Part shown: piece after piece, positions 6,810-11,723 of the stretch
Numbering within the stretch: the stretch's first letter is position 1
Layout of the letters: each line of letters begins with the position of its first letter
NCBI GenBank assembly: GCA_964611095.1
Contig: CAZSWJ010000026.1
Span: 1 to 11,723 of the forward strand
Reading direction: 5' to 3'
Source: CAZKJL01 sp964611095
GTDB taxonomy: Bacteria > Patescibacteriota > Gracilibacteria > Peribacterales > Peribacteraceae
Length of the DNA: 11,723 nt
Program-made: the position numbers and the translations under genes
The notes under the pieces: model-generated
The model's input: the letters and a program-made list of their open reading frames with translations, nothing else
Database searches by the model: none
Told to the model about the DNA's origin: nothing

Positions 6810-7840
6810 TCACCGACGACCTTCGTGTGTTCCAGCGTCGCAGACGTCGTAAATGCGTCGATCGCCCTGTTCTCTTTGCGCAGAAAATAGCCTGCGGATG
6901 CGATCATCGCGGCATTGTCCGTGCAGTACACAATGGCCGAGGGCCAACGCAGCGTCACGTTCTTCGGCAACGTTTCCGTGAGCAGCGTGCGCAGACGCTT
7001 GTTGGCGGCGACGCCTCCCACCAGGTGCACTTCGCCGACGTTCTCCAGACGATCGAGCGCGTCACCGATTTTGTCGGCCAAATGTCGGCAGATGGCGTAC
7101 TGATAGCTTGCGGCGATGTTCTTGCGCGTCACTTCGTCTTTTGCGTCATCACCCAGGTCTCTGAGCAAGTACTTGAGCGATGTCTTGAGCCCCGAAAAAC
7201 TGAAGTCGAGCGATCCGTCCGCATGGAGCGGACGCGGAAACGGATATGCTTTTTCGTCGCCGCCATCGGCGAGTGCCGAGAGAGCGGGTCCGCCCGGGTA
7301 ACCGAGTCCGAGGAGCACCGCGCCTTTGTCGAAGGCTTCGCCCGCCGCATCGTCGCGCGTGGAGCCAAGCAAGCGGCCTTTGACGTGCGACTCGCGGTAC
7401 CACACGTCGGAATGTCCGCCCGACACCGAGAGCGTGATGGCGGGGAATCGCGGTTCCTCGGCATCGGCCTTGTCGGTGAGCCACGTGGAACTGAGGTGTC
7501 CGAGCGTGTGGTGCACGGGAATCAGCGGAACTTTCCACACGGAACTGAGGACGCGGGCCGCCGTCGTGCCCACGAGTAACGAGCCGAGCAGCCCCGGACC
7601 GTACGTCACGGCAATGCAGTCGATGTCAGACTCTTTCTTTTTTGCTTTCTCCAATGCCAGTTTGATGACGGGCAACATCGATTCCAATTGCTTCCGGGCG
7701 GCTTCCTCGGGAATGACGCCGCCCATGGCACCGAAGTCGTTCTTGGAGCTCGCAATGACGCAGCTTTCCACGAATCTGCCGTCGCGCACGACGGCGGCCG
7801 AGGTTTCGTCGCACGATGTTTCGATGCCGAGAACGCGCAT
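6806..7840 (-). CDS. tsaD: tRNA threonylcarbamoyladenosine transferase TsaD
   Basis: This 344-residue protein belongs to the Kae1/TsaD ASKHA fold. With TsaB and TsaE it transfers the threonylcarbamoyl group from TC-AMP to A37 of ANN-decoding tRNAs (t6A). The N-terminus MRVLGIETSCDETSAAVV is the family start. Metal-binding His111 and His115 (VHHTLGH, 109-115) are at the same numbers as in E. coli TsaD, and the third metal ligand fits Asp308 in CTDNAAM. GPGLLGSLLVG (81-91), SVSGGHS (138-144) and VGGVAANKRLR (274-284) are further hallmarks. The normally conserved His in the GGVIPEEAAR helix region appears as Gln51. The start at 7840 is chosen by family match; a longer frame to 8059 would add 73 unrelated residues across lgt. 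The gene is divergent from lgt and its stop overlaps the microprotein gene. TsaB and TsaE are not in the window. Confidence 0.97.
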   Translation of the reverse strand: MRVLGIETSCDETSAAVVRDGRFVESCVIASSKNDFGAMGGVIPEEAARKQLESMLPVIKLALEKAKKKESDIDCIAVTYGPGLLGSLLVGTTAARVLSSVWKVPLIPVHHTLGHLSSTWLTDKADAEEPRFPAITLSVSGGHSDVWYRESHVKGRLLGSTRDDAAGEAFDKGAVLLGLGYPGGPALSALADGGDEKAYPFPRPLHADGSLDFSFSGLKTSLKYLLRDLGDDAKDEVTRKNIAASYQYAICRHLADKIGDALDRLENVGEVHLVGGVAANKRLRTLLTETLPKNVTLRWPSAIVYCTDNAAMIASAGYFLRKENRAIDAFTTSATLEHTKVVGD

Positions 7841-7847
7841 GAGGGGC

Positions 7848-7853
7848 AGGGTA
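7848..7853 (-). promoter_or_regulatory. Possible -10 hexamer of tsaD
   Basis: On the minus strand TACCCT lies 7 nt before the tsaD start codon at 7840, inside the 60-nt gap to the divergent lgt gene. It matches only the TANNNT skeleton and has no clear -35. It is listed because of its position, which matches the other proposed leaderless starts. Confidence 0.25.
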
Positions 7854-7888
7854 ATGGACTCCCGTCGCTTGCGGAAGCCCGAGGGGAG

Positions 7889-7894
7889 TAGAAT
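7889..7894 (+). promoter_or_regulatory. -10 hexamer of lgt
   Basis: TAGAAT lies exactly 6 nt before the GTG start at 7901, placing the predicted transcription start on the start codon. A purine-rich GAGGGGAG (7881-7888) is also present, but its 12-nt spacing is too long for a usual Shine-Dalgarno sequence. A TTGCGG at 7869-7874 is only 14 bp upstream of the hexamer, short for a -35. Confidence 0.4.
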
Positions 7895-7900
7895 GAGTCC

Positions 7901-8695
7901 GTGTTCGCACTGTTTCCATCGCGGCAAATCGCTTTTACGCTCGGCCCTCTCGCCGTGCACTGGTACGGCGTGATGTACGCGCTGGCCTTCATTCTGGGCA
8001 TCTGGCTGCTTCCGAAGATGCTTCGACTCGTTCGTTTGCAACTCAGCGACACTGACCAAGAGAAATTGGTGTTCGCCACGTTCCTCGGCGTGCTGCTCGG
8101 CGGCCGCTTGGGATTCATCCTGTTTTACGGCGGCACGTATTACCTGGAAAATCCGCTGAAAATCTTTGCGGTCTGGGAAGGCGGCATGTCATCCCATGGC
8201 GGATTCATCGGCGTGGCACTCGCACTGCTTTTGTTCTGCCACCGAAAGAACATCAACTTCCTGCGTCTTGTCGACGCACTCGTGGTGCCCGCGGCGCTCG
8301 GGCTAGCGTTCGGCAGGCTCGGGAATTTCATCAACGGCGAGCTGTACGGAACCGTCACCACGCTCCCGTGGGGCATGAGTTTCCCGGGCGTCGAGGGACT
8401 CCGTCACCCCACGCAGATCTACGCCATTGCGAAAGACCTGTTCATCGCATCGATGTGCTACGTGCACCTCGTTCGCTTTCCGCAGGCACCGTCCGGCAGA
8501 ACGACGGGCATCTTTCTGTGTCTGTACGCCGTCCTCCGTTCCCTCATTGAAATCTTCCGCGATCAGCCGTACGGATACTCCGTCATTCTCGGCCTGCCGC
8601 TCAGCAGGGGCCAGCTGCTGACGGTTCCGGTCCTCCTTATCGGCATCATCGTGCTGCTCGTTACACGGCGTACTTCGTCGAGCCGAGTTTCGTAA
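7901..8695 (+). CDS. lgt: Prolipoprotein diacylglyceryl transferase Lgt
   Basis: This is a 264-residue polytopic inner-membrane enzyme that transfers diacylglycerol from phosphatidylglycerol to the lipobox cysteine, the first step of lipoprotein maturation. The family signature GRLGNFINGELYG (138-150) carries Arg139, Asn142 and Glu147. Earlier motifs are HWYGVMYALAF (20-30, with Tyr26), GGRLGFILFY (67-76) and EGGMSSHGGFIG (93-104, with catalytic-region His99). Later come LRHPTQIYA and EIFRDQPYG near the C-terminus. About seven hydrophobic helices are visible and the length is normal. The start is a GTG, supported by family alignment and the -10 hexamer 6 nt upstream. It diverges from tsaD and overlaps the end of the convergent Mur ligase gene by 35 nt. 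Likely substrates include the two lipoproteins encoded at 636 and 3778. Confidence 0.97.
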   Translation: MFALFPSRQIAFTLGPLAVHWYGVMYALAFILGIWLLPKMLRLVRLQLSDTDQEKLVFATFLGVLLGGRLGFILFYGGTYYLENPLKIFAVWEGGMSSHGGFIGVALALLLFCHRKNINFLRLVDALVVPAALGLAFGRLGNFINGELYGTVTTLPWGMSFPGVEGLRHPTQIYAIAKDLFIASMCYVHLVRFPQAPSGRTTGIFLCLYAVLRSLIEIFRDQPYGYSVILGLPLSRGQLLTVPVLLIGIIVLLVTRRTSSSRVS

Positions 8696-9977
8696 GTTCG
8701 TCTTTCACGATATCGCGCTCGATCCACGGAATCTGCGTCGTCCCGACCATCATGGTGATGTCGGCGCCCTTGCCGCACAACAGGACCGTGTCGCCGGGCT
8801 TGGCTTCTTTCAGAATGAACATGATGGCATCGCGGCGATCGGAGATGCGGACGCAGTACTTCCCGCTCGCATTCATGGCCTCGCTTGCCGAGCGGTAGAG
8901 CTTCACGGATCCCGGGATGCCAGAGAGCACGTCGTCGATGATCTTTTCAGGGTCCTCTGTGTACGGATCTTCGTTCGATACCACGACGACGTCGGCGAGA
9001 TCTGCGCAGAGCTTTCCGACGAGCGGTCGCTTCTCCTTCATACGATCGCCGCAGCTTCCCGTGAGAACGAGCAGACGATTGTTCGTGAGGGCGCGTGCGG
9101 CGGCCAATGTTTTTTCGTAGGCGGCGGGAGTCACGGTGAAGTCCAGGAACACGTTGAACGGTTGGCCCATGTCGACGCGCTCCATGCGCCCACCCGCACC
9201 CTGGAACGTGGCGAGCGATGCGACTGCGTCTGCCGCGGGAATGCCCAGCGCCACGGCGCACGACACGGCGCAGAGAGCGTTCTCCAGGTTGAATGCACCG
9301 TGCAGCGGCAGGACGACGGGAAGCTTCTTGCCGTCGATGGAGAATGCTCCCGTCAGACTCGTTCCCGAGTCTCTGACGTCGGAAATTTGTCTCTTCGGGG
9401 AATATTCCGTCGTGAACTGCGACGGAATGCTCAGGTACGCCTCGAGGGTTCGGTCATCGGCGTTGAGGATCTTCGTTCCCTTTCCTTTGAGTGCGCGGAA
9501 GAGCATGCCCTTGGCGGCGATGTACTCGTCCATCGTGCCGTGGTAGTCCAGGTGTTCCATGGAGACGTTCGTGATGGCCGCGACCGTCGGCTGAATTCCC
9601 ATGAGACGACCCTGCATGAGTCCATGGGACGATGCTTCCACGACGGCGTACTCGCACCCTTCGGTCACGAGCTTTCTCAAAAACTTCTGCAGGCGCGCCG
9701 CATCGAGCGAGGTCTTCTGCGTGGGGTTCGGCTTTCTGTCGCCGTTGATCTGCAGGAACGCCGTGGAGACGGCGCCATTCTTCTTGCCGGCGGCATCGAG
9801 AATATGGGCGAGGAGCGATACCGTCGTCGTTTTGCCGTCGGTTCCCGTGATGCAGATGACAGTGAGATCTTTGGCCGGGAATCCGTAGCGCAGAGCCATG
9901 AGCCAGCTCTTCCACCGATGCGCGATGAGGCGCACGGGGTGCGTATCGGGAAACAGTTGCTTGAGGAGCTTCTTCAT
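8661..9977 (-). CDS. MurE-like Mur ligase lacking the N-terminal domain
   Basis: This is a 438-residue ATP-dependent amide ligase of the Mur family. The P-loop ITGTDGKTTT (43-52), VVEASSHGL (112-120), the TNVSMEHLDYHGTMDEYIAAK block (137-156) with the lysine expected to be carbamylated (Lys156), and LNADD (171-175) are MurE features, as is the C-terminal CGDRMKEKRPLVG (309-321). MurE adds the third amino acid to UDP-MurNAc-L-Ala-D-Glu. Three substrate-side motifs differ: the usual DYAHTP is DFTVTP (279-284), the DNPR of DAP-adding enzymes is NEDP (335-338), and GKGHE is GKGAD (402-406). The roughly 80-residue N-terminal UDP-sugar domain is replaced by about 38 residues before the central domain. 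It could still be a reduced MurE of Patescibacteria or act on another substrate. Its ATG overlaps the flavokinase stop (ATGA). Confidence 0.88.
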   Translation of the reverse strand: MKKLLKQLFPDTHPVRLIAHRWKSWLMALRYGFPAKDLTVICITGTDGKTTTVSLLAHILDAAGKKNGAVSTAFLQINGDRKPNPTQKTSLDAARLQKFLRKLVTEGCEYAVVEASSHGLMQGRLMGIQPTVAAITNVSMEHLDYHGTMDEYIAAKGMLFRALKGKGTKILNADDRTLEAYLSIPSQFTTEYSPKRQISDVRDSGTSLTGAFSIDGKKLPVVLPLHGAFNLENALCAVSCAVALGIPAADAVASLATFQGAGGRMERVDMGQPFNVFLDFTVTPAAYEKTLAAARALTNNRLLVLTGSCGDRMKEKRPLVGKLCADLADVVVVSNEDPYTEDPEKIIDDVLSGIPGSVKLYRSASEAMNASGKYCVRISDRRDAIMFILKEAKPGDTVLLCGKGADITMMVGTTQIPWIERDIVKDELTKLGSTKYAV

Positions 9978-10390
9978 TGTGATTGAAGGATAACACGGGC
10001 TTTATCGATGTCTTCTTGAATACGAGCGACGAGCGCTTCCGTCGTCGTGAAGTCCTCCACGCCGCGCAGTTTTGCGACGATCGTCATATCGATTGTACTT
10101 GGCACATCGTTCACGGTTTCATCGATGATGTGCACCTCGAGCGTTTCGCTATCTTTGAAGGCCGGTCGTTCGCCGAAGTGCATGGCGCCCATGTATTTCT
10201 TTCCGCTCAGGAAAACATCGCACGCGTAAATGCCGTGCGTCAGTTCTTTGGGCGCCGACGAAATCTCCACGTTGATGGTGGGAATGCCGATCGTCTTTCC
10301 GCGTCCGCGTCCGGGTACGACGGTTGCACCCTTCATGACGATGGGCTTAAGCAGTTTGCGTGCTGCCGGTGGCTCTCTTGGCGGCGTCAT
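9974..10390 (-). CDS. Standalone riboflavin kinase domain (RibF C-terminal half)
   Basis: This 138-residue protein would phosphorylate riboflavin to FMN with ATP. It shows the flavokinase fold: GATVVPGRGRGKTIGIPTIN (21-40) with the Gly-rich loop and the PTxN metal/nucleotide motif (37-40), HGIYACDVFLSGKKYMGAMHFG (52-73), and LEVHIID (84-90) where Glu85 fits the catalytic base. The C-terminal helix (VEDFTTTEALVARIQEDIDK, 111-130) is also typical. Bacterial RibF normally carries an N-terminal FAD-synthetase domain of about 180 residues, which is absent. The start at 10390 is preferred because the first beta strand needs residues upstream of the ATG at 10336; a longer start at 10426 is possible. 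It overlaps the upstream gene by 44 nt and the Mur ligase start by 4 nt, so the three genes form an operon. Confidence 0.85.
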   Translation of the reverse strand: MTPPREPPAARKLLKPIVMKGATVVPGRGRGKTIGIPTINVEISSAPKELTHGIYACDVFLSGKKYMGAMHFGERPAFKDSETLEVHIIDETVNDVPSTIDMTIVAKLRGVEDFTTTEALVARIQEDIDKARVILQSQ

Positions 10391-10796
10391 TACGTACACC
10401 ACGGATTCTAGCAAGAATATCGGCAAACTTCTCGGGGCTTCCGTGCGCTTTGACGTCGATGGCTTCGCGTAATGATGTTGCCTTTCTGAACAGCTCGGCG
10501 GGACTCGTTCCGCCTTTGCCTCCGGGCAACGGCAGCGGAATGAGCGAGGCTGCCTGGAGTCCGAGTTTTACGCTGCCGCCAAGCACGCCGGCCATTTTCC
10601 TGAGCGCGTACGACGAAATGACGCCGATGTTCTGAAACGGCAACAGTGCGGCTTCCTTGACGAATTCACCGACGCCGGTACTGACGCCGCCCACGAAATC
10701 CTTCTGACCCTTCACCGCATTCTTGATGCGCCCAAAAGGTTGCTTGATGTTGATATCAATCGCTTTGTCGAAGCCGCGTTCGAAGGTTCCTGCCAT
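10347..10796 (-). CDS. Unrecognised 149-residue protein, first gene of the Mur ligase operon
   Basis: I do not recognise this protein. It begins MAGTFERGFDKAIDINIKQP, continues with amphipathic helix-like segments, and has a moderately hydrophobic stretch (about 70-95, containing KMAGVLGGSVKLGLQAASL) followed by PLPLPGGKGG (93-102). The C-terminal half is a charged helix (PAELFRKATSLREAIDVKA, then PEKFADILARIRGVRNDA). No signal peptide or cysteine is present, so a cytoplasmic or peripheral membrane role is likely. Its own promoter at 10804-10832 matches consensus well and would give a nearly leaderless mRNA. Its 3' end overlaps the flavokinase gene by 44 nt. That strong promoter and the first position in the operon argue that it is a real gene. 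Confidence 0.7.
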   Translation of the reverse strand: MAGTFERGFDKAIDINIKQPFGRIKNAVKGQKDFVGGVSTGVGEFVKEAALLPFQNIGVISSYALRKMAGVLGGSVKLGLQAASLIPLPLPGGKGGTSPAELFRKATSLREAIDVKAHGSPEKFADILARIRGVRNDAAKRATGSTQTA

Positions 10797-10803
10797 TGGT
10801 TAT

Positions 10804-10832
10804 ATTATACTACATTTGTAGTATATTGTAAA
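10804..10832 (-). promoter_or_regulatory. Minus-strand promoter of the 149-residue protein operon
   Basis: On the minus strand there is a -35 TTTACA (10832 to 10827), a 17-bp spacer and a perfect -10 TATAAT (10809 to 10804). The start codon at 10796 follows 7 nt after the -10, so the mRNA would have at most about one untranslated base. The palindrome at 10806-10825 fills the spacer and touches the -10. Confidence 0.75.
10806..10825. promoter_or_regulatory. Palindromic operator resembling BlaI/MecI/CopY sites
   Basis: This is a perfect inverted repeat with 9-bp arms, TATACTACA and TGTAGTATA, separated by TT. The core TACA-N2-TGTA, extended to TACTACA-TT-TGTAGTA, is the form known for operators of the BlaI/MecI/CopY winged-helix repressors. 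It occupies the -35/-10 spacer of the minus-strand promoter and ends directly next to the plus-strand -35, so a bound dimer could block both promoters. There is no repressor gene in the window. It is not a terminator: no U-run follows and promoters flank it. Confidence 0.6.
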
Positions 10833-10854
10833 TAATCCAGAAAAACTGTATAAT
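10826..10854 (+). promoter_or_regulatory. Plus-strand promoter of the SMR gene pair
   Basis: A -35 TTGTAA (10826-10831), a 17-bp spacer and a perfect -10 TATAAT (10849-10854) precede the first SMR gene. Transcription should start near 10861 and leave a leader of about 15 nt. Its -35 overlaps the -35 of the divergent minus-strand promoter by five bases. An AGAGGT at 10855-10860 lies 15 nt from the ATG, too far to be a good Shine-Dalgarno sequence. Confidence 0.75.
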
Positions 10855-10875
10855 AGAGGTAACAAAACTCACTCC

Positions 10876-11313
10876 ATGAAGCGTCGCATAACCCCAAAAA
10901 AGGCTTCGAGAAAATCGCTGAATTCTTCGAAGTTTTTGTACGTGCTCATCGGATTGATTTTAATCTCCGAAACCGTGGCGATCGGCTTTCTCAAGGAATA
11001 TTCCGTCTCCGGTTCTGTCGTGTGGCTCCTCGTCGGACTCGCGCTCTACGCCTGTGTCGCCGCATTTCTCGTCCAATCGTTCAAGTATGAGGGCATGGGC
11101 ATCGTGAATATTCTGTGGTCCGCCTGTTCGGTCATCGCGGTGGTCCTGACGGGAGTTCTTCTCTTTGGCGAAACGGTGACGACGAATGACGTCATCGGCA
11201 TGGCGATGGTCATCGCGGGCGTGACGATTCTTCGTATCGGCGAGAGCAAGCGAAAGGCTCGCGGTGGCACGTGCATGCACATGGCTTCATCCCCGATCCC
11301 GCACATTTCCTGA
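10876..11313 (+). CDS. Small multidrug resistance (SMR) family transporter subunit 1
   Basis: This 145-residue four-helix membrane protein is of the EmrE type, a proton-coupled exporter working as an antiparallel dimer. Helices are at about 20-40, 46-68, 73-97 and 103-121. Glu32 in LISETVAIGFLK matches the membrane glutamate (Glu14 of EmrE) that binds substrate and protons. Trp81 in NILWSACSV fits Trp63 of EmrE. A basic, lysine/arginine-rich N-terminal extension of about 19 residues and a C-terminal tail of about 24 residues make it longer than the usual 105-110. The start at 10876 is the only suitable ATG and follows the promoter. Its stop overlaps the start of the second SMR gene (TGATG). 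Substrate is unknown; drug, polyamine or guanidinium export are all possible. Confidence 0.88.
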   Translation: MKRRITPKKASRKSLNSSKFLYVLIGLILISETVAIGFLKEYSVSGSVVWLLVGLALYACVAAFLVQSFKYEGMGIVNILWSACSVIAVVLTGVLLFGETVTTNDVIGMAMVIAGVTILRIGESKRKARGGTCMHMASSPIPHIS

Positions 11314-11627
11314 TGCTCTACCTCTCGGTTGCCCTTATCTTGGCCTGCGAGACGACCGCCATCGGATTCTTGAAGGAATGTCACGAAACAAAGAAGCTTC
11401 GATATTTTCTCATCGGACTGTGCTTCTACGCAGGCGTGTCATTCTTTCTCATCCGGTCCTTCGCCTACGAGGGCATGGGAGTCGTGAACGTCATCTGGTC
11501 CGCATTCTCGGTGATCTTTGTCACAACCATCGGCGTCGTTGAGTTTCACGAGCGCACGTCATTCATGGAAATCGCCGGCATGATTCTCGCCGTGTCCGGA
11601 ATCTGCGTGCTCAGGCTGCATGCCTAG
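11313..11627 (+). CDS. SMR family transporter subunit 2
   Basis: This 104-residue protein has four membrane helices and the normal SMR length. Glu13 in LACETTAIGFLKE and Trp62 in NVIWSAFSV match EmrE Glu14 and Trp63. Compared with subunit 1 it lacks the basic N-terminal extension but shares the ETxAIGFLKE and YEGMG(I/V)VN segments, so the two arose by duplication. The start at 11313 is chosen because the ATG overlaps the upstream TGA by one base (TGATG) and gives a family-like N-terminus; an in-frame ATG at 11271 would add 14 residues inside the first gene. Tandem coupled SMR genes usually encode obligate heterodimers with opposite membrane orientations, as in EbrAB or MdtIJ, which is likely here. 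tRNA-Ser follows convergently after 5 nt. Confidence 0.88.
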   Translation: MLYLSVALILACETTAIGFLKECHETKKLRYFLIGLCFYAGVSFFLIRSFAYEGMGVVNVIWSAFSVIFVTTIGVVEFHERTSFMEIAGMILAVSGICVLRLHA

Positions 11628-11632
11628 CATCG

Positions 11633-11722
11633 TGGCGGAAGGGGTGGGATTCGAACCCACGAACCCCGTGAGGGGTTAACAGTTTTCAAGACTGTCGCCA
11701 TCGACCACTCGGCCACCCTTCC
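11633..11722 (-). tRNA. tRNA-Ser, anticodon UGA
   Basis: Read on the minus strand this is a 90-nt class II tRNA. It has acceptor stem GGAAGGG/CCCTTCC, discriminator G, an encoded CCA end (plus-strand 11633-11635), and an anticodon stem ACAGT/ACTGT around the loop CTTGAAA, with TGA at plus-strand 11688 to 11686. A long variable arm (CCCC-TCAC-GGGG) and T loop TTCGAAT complete it. The long variable arm is diagnostic for serine. It reads UCN codons, mainly UCA. Its 3' end lies 5 nt from the stop of the convergent SMR gene. Confidence 0.97.
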
Positions 11723-11723
11723 A

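Noticed and set aside
7841..8059. Upstream extension of tsaD by 73 residues
   Set aside because: It crosses the divergent lgt gene, and the family N-terminus MRVLGIETSCDE begins exactly at 7840.
9162..9986. 274-codon plus-strand open frame opposite the Mur ligase gene
   Set aside because: The minus strand encodes clear Mur ligase motifs across the same bases; the plus translation is motif-free.
10806..10825. Palindrome as a rho-independent terminator
   Set aside because: It lies between two divergent promoters, is AT-rich and has no following T-run, which fits an operator better.
11271..11312. Earlier in-frame start of the second SMR gene
   Set aside because: It would add 14 residues inside the first SMR gene; the ATG at 11313 overlaps the upstream TGA and gives the usual SMR length.
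1..11723. Use of the UGA=Gly genetic code known in Gracilibacteria
   Set aside because: TGA ends the peroxiredoxin, first lipoprotein, PKD and SMR1 genes at positions where the protein families or the next start expect an end.
1..11723. CRISPR array, insertion sequence or prophage signs
   Set aside because: I saw no regularly spaced direct repeats, transposase motifs, terminal inverted repeats or phage structural genes; the tRNA genes show no duplicated 3' end that would mark an att site.

Overview
The window is a compact, GC-rich bacterial chromosome segment bounded by two tRNA genes, both on the minus strand: tRNA-Pro(CGG) at the left edge and tRNA-Ser(UGA) at the right edge. Gene packing is extreme, with several stop/start overlaps of 1 to 4 bases, a 35-base convergent overlap and almost no intergenic DNA. 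Several genes are reduced or divergent forms: a flavokinase domain without its FAD-synthetase partner, a MurE-like ligase without the N-terminal sugar-nucleotide domain, and many small envelope proteins of unknown function. This fits the Patescibacteria/CPR, perhaps a Peregrinibacteria/Peribacteria-type lineage; that placement is inference. TGA closes several genes here, so the UGA=Gly code of Gracilibacteria/Absconditabacteria does not apply.

Layout. 1-76: tRNA-Pro (-). 186-1241 (+): a PrxQ/Bcp peroxiredoxin followed by a small lipoprotein. 1287-6809 (+): an envelope block of LemA, a TPM-domain protein with a Gly-rich tail, a secreted protein with two related beta-sandwich-like repeats, a second lipoprotein, a membrane-anchored protein with about six PKD-like domains, and a previously hidden 32-residue membrane microprotein. 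6806-7840 (-): tsaD, needed for the t6A tRNA modification. 7901-8695 (+): lgt, which lipidates lipoproteins such as the two encoded upstream. 8661-10796 (-): an operon of an unrecognised 149-residue protein, a standalone riboflavin-kinase domain and a MurE-like ligase. 10797-10875: an AT-rich divergent promoter region with a near-perfect promoter on each strand and a 9-2-9 palindrome resembling BlaI/MecI/CopY operators. 10876-11627 (+): two overlapping small multidrug resistance (SMR) genes, probably forming a heterodimer. 11633-11722: tRNA-Ser (-).

Taken together, most of the window builds or modifies the cell surface: secreted and lipid-anchored proteins, their lipidation enzyme, a peptidoglycan-type ligase and an efflux pair. 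The most interesting signals are (i) the divergent, apparently repressor-controlled promoter pair in front of the SMR genes, (ii) -10 hexamers placed 6-8 nt before start codons with Shine-Dalgarno sequences mostly absent, implying widespread leaderless transcripts, (iii) the microprotein at 6711-6809, and (iv) a MurE-like enzyme in which several substrate motifs are changed.
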